A stretch of DNA of 64,000 bases. Origin: JARFPW01 sp035464655 (GTDB lineage: Bacteria; Gemmatimonadota; Gemmatimonadetes; Palauibacterales; Palauibacteraceae). This document shows positions 24,667 to 33,888 of the stretch, piece after piece; the first letter of the stretch is position 1; each line of letters opens with the position of its first letter. The stretch is from positions 1 through 64,000 of the forward strand of contig DATHRZ010000032.1 in the NCBI GenBank assembly GCA_035464655.1. Reading direction: 5' to 3'. Under the pieces are notes generated by a model. It saw nothing but the letters and a program-made list of their open reading frames with translations, did not search any database and was not told the DNA's origin. A program made the translations under genes and the position numbers.

Positions 24667-25469
24667 CCGCCCGCCTCCTGCCCGGCACGCGGCCGACGCA
24701 CCGGCAGGGCCACGCATCCGAGACCCTCGGGCCGCACCGTGTGGACCGGCCAGTCGTACGCCGTGCCGAGGTGCTCCGGAGTCAGGACGGTCTCCGGCTC
24801 CCCGTCCGCCACCACGGCCCCCGCTCGCATCAGCACGACGCGCGACGCGAAGCGGCTCGCCATGTTGATGTTATGCGTCACACTGACAATCGTAAGCGAC
24901 AATTCTTCAACCAGTTGTGACAGTAGATCAAACACAGCGTACTCGTGCCCGATGTCGAGGTGCGCCGTGGGTTCGTCGAGCAGGAGGATGGCCGGCTCCT
25001 GCGCCAGCGCCCGTGCTACACGGGCCCGCTGGAGCTCACCGGCCGACAGGTTCGTCACATAGCGGTCGGCGAGGCCCTGCATGTCGGTGCGCTCGAGCGC
25101 GGAGCCCACGATCGCCCGATCCGCCTCACTGGGGGGGCTGAACGATCCGAGGTATGGGTTCCGGCCGAGGCCCACGTACTCCCGCACCCGAACCGGGAAC
25201 GCGCCTTCCTCGGTGGACGAGACGAACGCCATGCGTCGCGCCAGCTCGCGGCGGGGCCAGTCGGCGCTCTTCTCACCCTCGATGAAGGCCGCACCCCGGT
25301 CGCAGTCGAGCAGACCAGCGAGCGCGCGAAGCAGGGTGCTCTTTCCCGCCCCGTTCGGGCCCAGTACCGCCGAGTGGACGCCCGGCGTGAACTCGAGGGT
25401 CACGTCGCGCATCGCCCAGTCGGCAGCGCCCGGATAGCGCAGCCACGCGCCCGACAGCCCGAGGTTCAT
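24663..25469 (-). CDS. btuD: BtuD-like ABC transporter ATP-binding protein
   Basis: A 268-residue FecE/BtuD-family ATPase: Walker A GPNGAGKST (37-45), signature LSAGELQRARVARAL, Walker B ILLLDEPTAHLD and switch His in SVTHNIN. It drives the BtuC permease for vitamin B12 uptake. ATG at 25469 overlaps btuC by four bases. A patch near 24868-24945, encoding FDLLSQLVEELSLTIVSVTHN, uses AT-rich codons (CTA, TCA, CAA, GTT, ATT) that stand out from the rest of the gene. Confidence 0.9.
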   Translation of the reverse strand: MNLGLSGAWLRYPGAADWAMRDVTLEFTPGVHSAVLGPNGAGKSTLLRALAGLLDCDRGAAFIEGEKSADWPRRELARRMAFVSSTEEGAFPVRVREYVGLGRNPYLGSFSPPSEADRAIVGSALERTDMQGLADRYVTNLSAGELQRARVARALAQEPAILLLDEPTAHLDIGHEYAVFDLLSQLVEELSLTIVSVTHNINMASRFASRVVLMRAGAVVADGEPETVLTPEHLGTAYDWPVHTVRPEGLGCVALPVRRPRAGQEAGG

Positions 25470-26455
25470 GCCGCCGTCCCGCGCCGAAGCAGGACGAGGA
25501 AGAACGGCACGCCGACCAGCGCCGTCACGACGCCGATCGGGATCTCGACCACGCCCCACGGACCACGCGCCAGCGCGTCGGCGAACGCGACGACCCCCGC
25601 CCCCGCCAGGCACGACAGCGGCAGCACCAGGCGATGATCGCTGCCCCACAGGATTCGCACGGCGTGCGGCACGACCAGGCCGACGAAGCCGATGATCCCG
25701 GCCACTGACACCGTCGCCGCGGCCAGCAGGCTGCCGAGCACGTAGGCCGCTCGCTTCGTCCGCTCGACCTCGGTCCCGAGCGCCGCCGCCGCCTCTTCGC
25801 CCAGGGACAGCGCGTTGAGGTCGCGGGCCAGGCGGAAGGCGAGCAAAGCGGCGGGGACCGCGTAGGCCGCGAGAATTGCGTTCATCCGCCACGAGATGCC
25901 CGACAGGCTGCCGAGTGTCCAGAAGTACGCCGTGCGCAGGGCCTCCTCGGGCCCGAGCGTGAGAATCAGCGTGATGCAGGCGCTCAGGAAGGCGCTCGTC
26001 ACGACCCCCGCCAGGATCAGGACTCGCGTGTCCATTCGGCCCGCCACCCGTGCCACGCGGAACACCACCGCGATCGCGGCGAGTCCGCCGACCAGCGCGG
26101 CCAGCGGAAGCGCCGGCCCCGCCGCGGCCGCCACCCCGGTCACGATCGCCAGCACGGCACCCAGGGCGGCGCCCGACGAGACGCCGAGCAGGTAGGGCTC
26201 CGCCAGCGGATTGCGCAGCAGCGCCTGGAACAACCCCCCCGATACGGCGAGCGCGGCCCCCACCAAAAGCGCCGCCATCACCCGCGGACCGCGGATATGC
26301 AGCAGAATGAGCCGCGACTGCGCATCGCCCTCGCCCGACAGCGCCCGGGCGATGTCGCCCGGGCCGAGGCCAGCCGGCCCAGTCACGAGCCCCGTCGCGA
26401 CGGCAAGCCCGAGAAACACGAACAGCGTCGGATACGGCGGGAGGCGGACAGTCAT
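25466..26455 (-). CDS. btuC: BtuC-like FecCD-family permease
   Basis: The 329-residue membrane protein has about ten helices and the family motifs RGPRVMAALLVGAALAVSGGLFQALLRNPLAEPYLLGVSSGAALGA-type (about 54-98, showing the conserved 'NPLAxPxxLGxxxGA') and GFVGLVVPHAVR. It forms the cobalamin channel with BtuD. Both ends overlap neighbouring genes by four bases. Confidence 0.9.
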   Translation of the reverse strand: MTVRLPPYPTLFVFLGLAVATGLVTGPAGLGPGDIARALSGEGDAQSRLILLHIRGPRVMAALLVGAALAVSGGLFQALLRNPLAEPYLLGVSSGAALGAVLAIVTGVAAAAGPALPLAALVGGLAAIAVVFRVARVAGRMDTRVLILAGVVTSAFLSACITLILTLGPEEALRTAYFWTLGSLSGISWRMNAILAAYAVPAALLAFRLARDLNALSLGEEAAAALGTEVERTKRAAYVLGSLLAAATVSVAGIIGFVGLVVPHAVRILWGSDHRLVLPLSCLAGAGVVAFADALARGPWGVVEIPIGVVTALVGVPFFLVLLRRGTAA

Positions 26456-27450
26456 CGGGCATCCACCCCGACGTCGGGCTCAAACAAGCCGGGATGGATC
26501 ACGTCGGCCAGCGCGCGAACCGCCTTCCCGACGCGTGGCCCGAGCCGGTGCAGCGGATTCGCTTCCACGCGACGCACGTTGTCCGTGCGCACCGCGCGCA
26601 GGCTCGACCACAGGGGGCGCTCCGACGGGTGCGTGGCGCCGCCCCACTCCTCTGCCACCGGAAACAGGATCAGGTCGGGGTCGCGCACCGCGATCGCCTC
26701 CAGCGAGATCGTCGGCGAGGGCACGTCCACATCGTGGAAGGCGTTCCGCCCGCCCGCGATCGAGATGAGCGAGTCGAGGTAGCTGCCGCGGCCGATCGTG
26801 ATCGGCGGCGGGTATGCGATGTCGTAGTAGACCACCGGCCGCTCGAGCTCCGCCGTGCGCGCGGCGACGGCGTCGAGATCTCCGTCGATCGAGCGCCACA
26901 GCGAGTCGGCGGCCGCCTGACGGCCGAGCGCGCGCCCCAGCCGGTCGATCACCGCGCGCAGGTCCTCGAGCCGGTTGAGCTGGAAAACGAGGGACGGCAC
27001 GCCGAGCCGCTGGAAGTCATCTACCGACCGGGCATTGTCGGAGCCCGCGATCAGCAGGACGAGATCGGGGCGCCGATCGACCACGCGCTCGACGTTCGCC
27101 CCGATCGCCCGGCCGACGTTCGGCACGGCTTCCACACGAGGAGGATAGTCGTCGTAGGCCGAGCGACCGACGAGGCAATCCTCGGCCCCTACCGCGTAGA
27201 TGATCTCGGTGGCGGCAGGAATCAGAGACACGATGCGGCACGGCGGACGCTCGAACTCGACGCGCCGGTCGAGGTCGTCGACGACGACGATCGGCGCCGG
27301 CCCCGGGTTCGGCCGGGCCTCCATGACCCCCGCATCCTGGGCCCGGGCCTCCAGCGCGTCGACCGATGCCGCGCCGGCCATGAGAACAAGGAAGAAGAAG
27401 ACGGCGACGAACCGTCGCCCGAATCGCGTACCACGGTCGCTGAAAACCAA
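26452..27450 (-). CDS. btuF: BtuF-like periplasmic B12-binding protein
   Basis: A 332-residue cluster A substrate-binding protein. A signal peptide (RFVAVFFFLVLMAGAAS) precedes the N-lobe, with RIVSLIPAATEIIYAVGAEDCLVGRSAYDDYPP, the typical BtuF/FhuD opening, then a long linking helix and a C-lobe. The start is a TTG at 27450, with AAGGA eight bases upstream. Both lie within the 3' part of the riboswitch hairpin, so access to them can be controlled by B12. An ATG 23 codons later would cut the signal peptide and is less likely. Confidence 0.85.
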   Translation of the reverse strand: MVFSDRGTRFGRRFVAVFFFLVLMAGAASVDALEARAQDAGVMEARPNPGPAPIVVVDDLDRRVEFERPPCRIVSLIPAATEIIYAVGAEDCLVGRSAYDDYPPRVEAVPNVGRAIGANVERVVDRRPDLVLLIAGSDNARSVDDFQRLGVPSLVFQLNRLEDLRAVIDRLGRALGRQAAADSLWRSIDGDLDAVAARTAELERPVVYYDIAYPPPITIGRGSYLDSLISIAGGRNAFHDVDVPSPTISLEAIAVRDPDLILFPVAEEWGGATHPSERPLWSSLRAVRTDNVRRVEANPLHRLGPRVGKAVRALADVIHPGLFEPDVGVDAR

Positions 27451-27480
27451 AAACCCCGTCCTTCGGGAAAAGGCGGGGTT
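27449..27480 (-). terminator. Expression-platform hairpin of the B12 riboswitch
   Basis: On the minus strand AACCCCG and an inner CCTT pair with AAGG and CGGGGTT, followed by T residues (five in 27453-27449). It looks like an intrinsic terminator. It also contains the btuF Shine-Dalgarno (AAGGA) and touches its TTG start, so it could block both transcription and translation. Confidence 0.75.
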
Positions 27481-27529
27481 CCACCGAGCGCTTCGGGCCC
27501 GCCCACACTCTTCCCGCGAAGAGTTCGAA

Positions 27530-27714
27530 GTGGGCGAGAACGGAGCACGTCTCCTGGCTCGAGGTCCGTCCGCGACCTTCCCGGAGCGCCGCTCCAGTGG
27601 TCATGCGCGCGGTCGGAGGACCCCTCTCGGGGTCCGATCCTCTCACAGTGGCGGGGCCGCGTCGGAGTTTCACCGACTTCCGTCCGCCCCGTCCTCGTCT
27701 GCTGCTGTGACTAC
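27530..27714 (-). promoter_or_regulatory. Cobalamin (AdoCbl) riboswitch
   Basis: Minus-strand leader with the class landmarks in order: GTCGGTGAAACTCCGAC, the CCCCGCCACTGTGA segment (complement of 27643-27656), and the B12 box GAGCCAGGAGACGTGCTCC (complement of 27542-27561). By established knowledge of this class, bound cobalamin shuts off downstream genes, here btuF-btuC-btuD-btuB and the lipoprotein. The 5' boundary is set by the predicted promoter. Confidence 0.95.
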
Positions 27715-27720
27715 GGGTCT

Positions 27721-27750
27721 AGTCTAGGGGACGAACTGGTCGTACCGCAA
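27721..27750 (-). promoter_or_regulatory. Predicted promoter of the B12 uptake operon
   Basis: On the minus strand TTGCGG (27750-27745), 18 bases, TAGACT (27726-27721). It lies directly ahead of the riboswitch and would start transcription near 27714. Bases between it and the next gene (27751-27813) show nothing else. Confidence 0.5.
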
Positions 27751-27813
27751 GCGTGGTCCTGCGGGAGCCTGACACTCCCTGCGCGAGCCAGCGACCCGCT
27801 GGACAGGTATGTG

Positions 27814-28929
27814 TCACACCGTACGCCCCGTCCACCACAACGCCCCCGCCGCCGCGAGCAGGCCCGCGCCGATCGCCAGCCAAATCCACACCCAGCGGTC
27901 GCCGGCGCCGCCCGTGCCGGGCGTGATCAGGCGAACCTCGAGCGTCTCGCCGGGTTCGAGCGACACGCCCTCGTAGCGGTGCAGGAGGCGGCCGGCGCGC
28001 GTCGAGGTTTCGGCGTGGGCGGCGCCCCGCACCTCGGCGTCGGCCCCGGCGACGACCAGGTCGACGCGCGCCGTCGGATGCTCGATGAGCAACTCGAGGG
28101 TCTCGCCGGGCACGCGGTAGGTGTAGCTCAATCGGACGCCGGCCGGCGGGACCATGGAGCGGAGTCGGGCGCGGCCCTCGAGGAACTCGACGGCCCCGGT
28201 CGGCAACTGACCCTCGAGCTCTTCGACCTGTGCCGCCTCGTCGGGAAGTGCGGTCGACCACAGGGCCAGGGTGTCGGATGCGGCGACGAGGGTTCGATCG
28301 GTCGGGCCGATGACGTCGATCACTTCGGCCACGTCGAGACCGCCCGCGGGCCCGCGGGTCACGACGACGTGTCGCACCGCGACGCGCAGATCGGCGGGCG
28401 CGGACGCGACGGCGCTGGTGTCGTACACGACGACCTCGTAGGGGCCCTCCGGCTCGAGACCGGCGTGCAGCGCCGGGCCGAAGTAGCGCACGCCCAGGTG
28501 GCGCGCGGCCACGAGGAACAGGGGACGCTCCTCGTCGTCGGACAGGGAGAAGCGGAACGATCCGTCGGGGCCGGTCACGGTCGAATCGATGATCGAGCCG
28601 CCCTCGGCGGTCACGCGATGCAGCTCGACGGTCATCGAGGGTACGCCGGCGCGCTCGACGCGCTCGGGCTCCGCGTTCTGGTCGATCTCGTCACGCGCGT
28701 CCTCGCTTCCGCCCCGCACGACCCGACCGCTGAGCGAGGCGGGTGCTCCACCAGCATCCTGCGTGACATCCTGCGTCGCCTGCCGGGCACCGTCGGGAAC
28801 GAACGACGCAACGTGGGCGAGCGCGGGAGCCGGGGCGGGGCCGATCGCCCCCACCACGGCAGCGACGACCAGCATGCGGCCGACGCCGAGAAACCGGCGG
28901 GCACCGGCGAGCCACGGGACATCCCTCAC
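27814..28929 (-). CDS. Membrane-anchored protein with carboxypeptidase-regulatory-like domain
   Basis: A 371-residue protein, last in the long minus-strand run. It has a signal segment (LVVAAVVGAIGPAPAPALA, about 20-38) and an N-terminal beta domain (SLSGRVVRGG...VTGPDGSFRFSLSDDEERPLFLVAARHLGVRYFGP) resembling transthyretin-like carboxypeptidase regulatory domains. A second beta-rich domain and a C-terminal membrane helix (RWVWIWLAIGAGLLAAAGALWW) follow. No enzyme motif is present. The GTG at 28929 overlaps the BFN gene stop (GTGA). It may be a surface or periplasmic scaffold; function unknown. Confidence 0.65.
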   Translation of the reverse strand: MRDVPWLAGARRFLGVGRMLVVAAVVGAIGPAPAPALAHVASFVPDGARQATQDVTQDAGGAPASLSGRVVRGGSEDARDEIDQNAEPERVERAGVPSMTVELHRVTAEGGSIIDSTVTGPDGSFRFSLSDDEERPLFLVAARHLGVRYFGPALHAGLEPEGPYEVVVYDTSAVASAPADLRVAVRHVVVTRGPAGGLDVAEVIDVIGPTDRTLVAASDTLALWSTALPDEAAQVEELEGQLPTGAVEFLEGRARLRSMVPPAGVRLSYTYRVPGETLELLIEHPTARVDLVVAGADAEVRGAAHAETSTRAGRLLHRYEGVSLEPGETLEVRLITPGTGGAGDRWVWIWLAIGAGLLAAAGALWWTGRTV

Positions 28930-29519
28930 GGCTGGAAGCGTCCGAAGTCCTCCGGGTCGAGGCTCTTCAGGTACTCGCGCAGTTCGGCCGGATCCGACGT
29001 GCCGCCGGTCGTGCCGGGATCGGGCCGCGGGATCACGTCTTCCGCGCCGGTAGCCCACGGCTCGTCCTCCTCGTTGCCCTCGCCGGGCGGCTGGATCTCG
29101 ATCGGCATTCGATCGAGCAGGCTGTCAGCCACGAAAATGGGTGCGCCGGCGCGCAGCGCGAGCGCCACGCTGTCGCTCGGCCGCGAGTCGATCGACTCGA
29201 CCTGCGAGCCCCGACGCAGGACGAGCGTCGCGTAGTAGGTGTTGTCGACCACCTGGTGGATCTGCACGCGTACGACCTCGCCACCCAGCTCGCCGATCAC
29301 GGAATGAAGCAGGTCGTGAGTCATGGGGCGCGGAAATTCGATGCCGGCGAGCACCATGGCGATCGCGCTCGCTTCGCCGGGGCCGATCCAGATGGGCAGG
29401 ATGCGCTCGCCCCCGGCCTCCTTGAGGATGACGACAGGGGTTCGCGACGACTTGTCGAGCCCGAGGCTCGACACCTCGACACGCGTCAGCTCCCCGCCGT
29501 TCTCCGAGTGTTCCGGCAC
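28926..29519 (-). CDS. Bifunctional nuclease (BFN/DUF151) family protein
   Basis: The 197-residue protein carries the BFN domain at about 12-140: VVILKEAGGERILPIWIGPGEASAIAMVLAGIEFPRPMTHDLLHSVIGELGG and SRPSDSVALALRAGAPIFVAD. Plant and bacterial members have reported DNase/RNase activity, but bacterial roles are poorly defined. The last 50 residues are a Pro/Asp/Glu-rich tail. GTG start; it lies 16 bases after ahcY. Confidence 0.85.
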   Translation of the reverse strand: MPEHSENGGELTRVEVSSLGLDKSSRTPVVILKEAGGERILPIWIGPGEASAIAMVLAGIEFPRPMTHDLLHSVIGELGGEVVRVQIHQVVDNTYYATLVLRRGSQVESIDSRPSDSVALALRAGAPIFVADSLLDRMPIEIQPPGEGNEEDEPWATGAEDVIPRPDPGTTGGTSDPAELREYLKSLDPEDFGRFQP

Positions 29520-29535
29520 GTTTCCTCGACTCCGT

Positions 29536-30891
29536 TCAGGTTCCGAGATCCCAGGAGGCCAGGTAGCGCTCCTGCTCCGGAGTCAGCACGTCGAGCGAGA
29601 TGTCCATCGCCTCGAGCTTCAGCCGGGCGATCTCGCGGTCGATCGCCTCGGGCACGCGGTACACCTTCCGCTCGAGCTTCTCCGCCTCGGGGGCGAGAAG
29701 GTACTCGGCGGCCAGCGCCTGGTTGGCGAACGACATGTCCATGACGGCCGCCGGGTGTCCCTCGGCCGCCGCGAGATTGATCAGCCGGCCGCGGGCCAGG
29801 ATGATCACCCGCTTCCCGTCGATACGGTACTCCTCGACCAGCGGGCGGACCTCGACGGGCTCTTCGTCGGCGATCTCGTCGAGCCGGGCCACGTCGATCT
29901 CCACGTCGAAGTGGCCGGAGTTGGCGACGATGGCGCCGTCGCGCATGGCGCGGAAGTGCTCTTCGCGGATGACGCTCGTGTTGCCCGTCAGGGTGAGGAA
30001 CAGGTGGCCGAGCGGGGCCGCATCCTCCATCGGCATGACCTCGAAGCCGTCCATCGTCGCCTCGAGGGCGACGACCGGATCGATCTCGGTGACGATCACC
30101 CGGGCCCCCGCTCCGCGGGCCCGCATCGCGACGCCGCGCCCGCACCAGCCGTAGCCGGCCACGACGACCGTCGAGCCGGCGAGCAGCAGGTTCGTGGCAC
30201 GCACGACCCCGTCGAGCGTCGACTGGCCGGTGCCGTAGCGATTGTCGAACAGGTGCTTGGTCAGACTGTCGTTCACGGCGATGACCGGGAACTGCAACAC
30301 GCCGTCGGCCGCCATGGCGCGCAGGCGGATGATGCCCGTCGTCGTCTCCTCGGTGCTCCCGGTGATGTCCGCCACGAGGGCGCGGCGCTCGTCGGCGTCG
30401 AGACCGCTCACCCAGTCGCGCACCGGCGGGGCGAGGTCGTCGAGCCGGTCGAGCGCGACCATGTGCAGCGCACCCACGACGTCGGCGCCGTCGTCCATCG
30501 TCACGTGCGGACGATGGGCGAGGGCGGCCCGGATGTGCCGATAGTACGTATCGTTGTCTTCACCTCGGATCGCGTGCACCGCGATGCCCAGCTCTTCGAC
30601 CAGCCAGGCCGCCGTCTCGTCCTGGGTCGACAGGGGGTTCGAGGCGCACAGCAGAACGTCGGCCCCACCGGCCTTCAGCGTCCGCATCAGGTTGGCCGTC
30701 TCGGTGGTCACGTGGAGGCAGGCCGACACGCGCACGCCCTCGAGCGGACGCTGCTCGGCGAAGCGTTCCCGGATCAGCCGCAGGACGGGCATGAACTGTT
30801 CGGCCCATTCGACCCGCCGGCCACCTGCCGCCGCCAGCGACGGATCGGCGATGTCGGAGGCGGTGCTGCGAGCATTCGTCATGGATTCCAT
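29536..30891 (-). CDS. ahcY: S-adenosylhomocysteine hydrolase
   Basis: Splits S-adenosylhomocysteine to adenosine and homocysteine, removing the product of methyltransferases. The 451-residue chain has the N-terminal catalytic part (SACLHVTTETANLMRTLKAGGADV, NPLSTQDETAAWL), the NAD-binding glycine motif VVAGYGWCGRGVA and the C-terminal FANQALAAEYLL region; the NSGHFDVEID block is also intact. It directly follows metK, so SAM synthesis and recycling are coupled. ATG at 30891, with a second ATG three codons on. Confidence 0.95.
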   Translation of the reverse strand: MESMTNARSTASDIADPSLAAAGGRRVEWAEQFMPVLRLIRERFAEQRPLEGVRVSACLHVTTETANLMRTLKAGGADVLLCASNPLSTQDETAAWLVEELGIAVHAIRGEDNDTYYRHIRAALAHRPHVTMDDGADVVGALHMVALDRLDDLAPPVRDWVSGLDADERRALVADITGSTEETTTGIIRLRAMAADGVLQFPVIAVNDSLTKHLFDNRYGTGQSTLDGVVRATNLLLAGSTVVVAGYGWCGRGVAMRARGAGARVIVTEIDPVVALEATMDGFEVMPMEDAAPLGHLFLTLTGNTSVIREEHFRAMRDGAIVANSGHFDVEIDVARLDEIADEEPVEVRPLVEEYRIDGKRVIILARGRLINLAAAEGHPAAVMDMSFANQALAAEYLLAPEAEKLERKVYRVPEAIDREIARLKLEAMDISLDVLTPEQERYLASWDLGT

Positions 30892-30915
30892 TCTATGAAA
30901 ACTCCTGGCTGTATG

Positions 30916-32082
30916 TCATTCGAAGTGCGCTTTCAGCCTGTCGACCCGGTCGAGCCGCTCCCAGCTGAACCCGCCGTCCTGCTCGGGCTTGCGCCCGAAG
31001 TGGCCCCCGTTGGCCGTGCGCTCGAAGATCGGGCGCCGAAGCCCGAGGGCCTTCGTGATCCCGTCGGGCGTGAGCTCGAACACGTCGCTCACCGCCGCCT
31101 GGAGCTCCTCGTCGGAATGCTCCGACGTACCGAAGGCGTCGAGCATCACCGAGACCGGCTCCGCGACGCCGATGGCGTAGGCGAGCTGTACCTCGACCCG
31201 TCGCGCGAGGCCCGCCGCCACGATGTTCTTCGCGACCCAGCGCGCGGCGTAACTGGCCGATCGGTCGACCTTCGAGGGATCCTTGCCGCTGAACGCCCCG
31301 CCGCCGTGCGCGCCGGTGCCCCCGTACGTGTCGACGATGATCTTCCGCCCGGTCAGGCCGGCGTCGCCGTGCGGGCCACCGATCACGAACCGTCCGGTCG
31401 GGTTGATATGAAGTGCGACACGCTCGGGATCGTAGAGGTCCGCGGGCAGCACGGGCCGAATTACGATCCGTTCGAGCGCGTCGCGCAATTCGTCGATCCC
31501 CACCTCTTCGTCGTGCTGAGCCGACAGGACGACAGCGGTGATCTCGGCCGGGCGCTCGTCGACGTACCTCACGGTGACCTGGGCCTTGCCGTCGGGCCGC
31601 AGCCATGGCAGCTCACCCGATCGCCGAACGTCGGCCAGTCGGCGCGTAAGCCGATGCGCGAAGGTGATCGGGGCCGGCATCAGCTCGTCGGTTTCGTCGG
31701 TCGCGTAGCCGAACATCATCCCCTGGTCGCCCGCGCCTCCGGTGACGACGCCCTGGTTGATGTCGGACGACTGCAGGTGGATGTGGTCCTGGAAGACGAC
31801 GGTGTCGGCAGCGAACTCCAGCTCCGGTCGGTCGTAGCCGATCTCGGCCACCGTGCGGCGCGCGATCGCTTCGTAGTCGACGGGTCCCGCGTTGTCGGGC
31901 ACGTAGCGAATCTCGCCGGCCAGGATGACGCTGTTCGTTGTGACGAGCGTCTCGCAGGCGACGAAGCTGCCCGGACCCACGTCGAGCACGGCGTCGAGCA
32001 CGGCGTCGGAGATCCGGTCGGCGACTTTGTCAGGGTGTCCCTCGGCTACCGATTCCGAGGTGAACAGATACGTAGTGGGCAC
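30916..32082 (-). CDS. metK: S-adenosylmethionine synthetase
   Basis: The 388-residue enzyme makes SAM from methionine and ATP. Diagnostic blocks are SVAEGHPDKVADRISDAVLDA (about 10-30), GGAGDQGMMFGYATDET and GGGAFSGKDPSKVDRSA. GTG start at 32082. There is no SAM riboswitch: only 45 bases separate it from ptsI, in the same run of genes. Confidence 0.96.
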   Translation of the reverse strand: MPTTYLFTSESVAEGHPDKVADRISDAVLDAVLDVGPGSFVACETLVTTNSVILAGEIRYVPDNAGPVDYEAIARRTVAEIGYDRPELEFAADTVVFQDHIHLQSSDINQGVVTGGAGDQGMMFGYATDETDELMPAPITFAHRLTRRLADVRRSGELPWLRPDGKAQVTVRYVDERPAEITAVVLSAQHDEEVGIDELRDALERIVIRPVLPADLYDPERVALHINPTGRFVIGGPHGDAGLTGRKIIVDTYGGTGAHGGGAFSGKDPSKVDRSASYAARWVAKNIVAAGLARRVEVQLAYAIGVAEPVSVMLDAFGTSEHSDEELQAAVSDVFELTPDGITKALGLRRPIFERTANGGHFGRKPEQDGGFSWERLDRVDRLKAHFE

Positions 32083-32127
32083 GATCTCCCGCTTTCAGTT
32101 GTGGAAGGCAGCCAAGCTACCGGGCGA

Positions 32128-33888
32128 CTACTCGCCCGACAACCGGGCACCCTCTCCCTCGAACACGCCCCGGCCGGCCAGATAGTTGGAGACCTCGGCG
32201 CGGCAGGCCCTGCCGTCGACCCAGTCGCCCGCGTCGACGAGTTCGGCCAGTTCCGCCACCGAGACGCTCCGGACCACTTCGCGCTGCTCGGCCAGCGCCG
32301 ACAGCGAGATGCTGAACTGCCTGAAGCCGAGGCCCAGCAGCACGGCGAGGCCCGCCGGCTCGCCGGCCAGCTCGCCGCACACCCCGGCCGTCAGGTCGTG
32401 GGCGCGGCAGGCGCGGATGATCCGGCGATACTGCGTGAGCAGCGCCGGATGCAGCGGCTCGAACAGGGCGGCCAGCTTCGCGTTGCCCCGGTCCGCCGCC
32501 AGAACATACTGCGTGAGGTCGTTGGTTCCGAGGCTGACGAAGTCGACGTGCGGCGCCATCCGATCGAGCTGCTCGACGGCCGCCGGCGTCTCCACCATGA
32601 TCCCGACAGGCACCCGATACCCCGGAGCCGCGTCGCCGAGCTCGTCGTACACCCGATCGATCAGGGTTCGCGTCCGCACGATCTCGTCCACCGACGTCAC
32701 GAACGGCAGCAGGATCTTCAGCTTTCCATGCACGGCGGCTCGAACGGCCGCCCGGAGCTGATTGAGGAACAGGTCGGGCAGGTCGAGGCATACCCGAATC
32801 GCGCGCCAGCCGAGGTACGGGTTCTCCTCGCGCGGCATCTCGAGGAAAATCGGAAACTTGTCCCCCCCGATATCGAATGTCCGGAGTACGACCTCGGCGT
32901 CGGGAAAGGCCTCCAGCGCCGTACGGTAGGCCTCGTACTGCTCGGCCTCGCTCGGAATCTCGCGGTGGCCGATCACCAGGAACTCCGACCGGAACAGGCC
33001 GACTCCGGCGGCGCCCAGTTTCCTCGCGCGCTCGACCTCGTCGGGGCGATCGACGTTGGCCTGCACAACGACGTCGACGCCGTCCACCGTGCGGGTCGGG
33101 CGATCGTGCGGCACCGCGCCCAGCGCCTCTCGACGCTCGGCCACCCGCGCCCTGCCTCGCCGGTACGACTCGATCTCCTGTTCGGAAGGATCGACCACGA
33201 CTCTGCCGGTTCGCCCGTCGACCAGAGCGCGATCGCCGTGCGACAGTTTCTCGAGCGAAGTGCCGACGCCGACAACGGCCGGGATTCCCAGCGACCGGGC
33301 GATCAGCACGGAGTGTCCGGCCCTCGATCCGCGTTCCGTGACGAATCCGACGACTCTCCCCGCATCGAGCCGCGCCGCCAGGCTGGGTGGCAGTTCGCGA
33401 GCCACGAGAATCAGCGGCTCGTCGGTGTCGACCGGCAGATCGGTCTCGGGCAGATCGAGTAGCGCCGACAGCACGCTCAATCGAATATCGTGCAGATCGG
33501 ACAGCTGGTCGATCGCCATCGACTGGCCGGAATCGAGGCGACGCACGCGCTGCTCGAGCATTTGCAGGTCGAACGCACGTTCGGCGGCCAGGAAGTTCTC
33601 GCGGATGTAGTTCCGCGTGCCCTCGACGATGACCGGGTCGTCGATCATCAACACCTGGGCCTCGAACATCCGGCCCTCGTAAAGGCCGAACCGCTCGCCG
33701 GTCTCGGTGGCGAGGACCTCGAGCCGCTCGCGTGCCAGGGCGCGGGCCTCCTCGAACCGACCCACCTCGGCCTCGACGTCCTCGGGCGCGATCGTCCGGT
33801 GCTCGACCACCGGTACGTCGACATCGAGCCGGTGGAGCGTGCCGAGCGCCCGACCCGGCGCGGCGCCGATCCCCTCGATCGTGGTCAT
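32128..33888 (-). CDS. ptsI: PTS enzyme I
   Basis: Phosphoenolpyruvate-protein phosphotransferase, 586 residues. The swivelling His domain has GSRAGHSVLIARSLGIPAVVG, matching the usual GGxTSHxAI active-site segment, with His present. The PEP-binding domain shows GLFRSEFLV, RTFDIGGDKF, NPYLGWRAIR and the closing FVSLGTNDLTQYVLAADR and GVCGELAG motifs. It phosphorylates HPr, encoded four bases overlapping upstream. Start at the ATG at 33888. Confidence 0.95.
   Translation of the reverse strand: MTTIEGIGAAPGRALGTLHRLDVDVPVVEHRTIAPEDVEAEVGRFEEARALARERLEVLATETGERFGLYEGRMFEAQVLMIDDPVIVEGTRNYIRENFLAAERAFDLQMLEQRVRRLDSGQSMAIDQLSDLHDIRLSVLSALLDLPETDLPVDTDEPLILVARELPPSLAARLDAGRVVGFVTERGSRAGHSVLIARSLGIPAVVGVGTSLEKLSHGDRALVDGRTGRVVVDPSEQEIESYRRGRARVAERREALGAVPHDRPTRTVDGVDVVVQANVDRPDEVERARKLGAAGVGLFRSEFLVIGHREIPSEAEQYEAYRTALEAFPDAEVVLRTFDIGGDKFPIFLEMPREENPYLGWRAIRVCLDLPDLFLNQLRAAVRAAVHGKLKILLPFVTSVDEIVRTRTLIDRVYDELGDAAPGYRVPVGIMVETPAAVEQLDRMAPHVDFVSLGTNDLTQYVLAADRGNAKLAALFEPLHPALLTQYRRIIRACRAHDLTAGVCGELAGEPAGLAVLLGLGFRQFSISLSALAEQREVVRSVSVAELAELVDAGDWVDGRACRAEVSNYLAGRGVFEGEGARLSGE

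Noticed and set aside
30892..32127. SAM or SAH riboswitch near metK or ahcY
   Set aside because: Gaps are only 24 and 45 bases and hold no riboswitch landmarks.
29323..33462. Very long plus-strand open frame opposite ahcY, metK and ptsI
   Set aside because: It is antisense to well-recognised genes and its translation is low-complexity Arg/His/Asp-rich, as expected from GC-biased codons read on the other strand.
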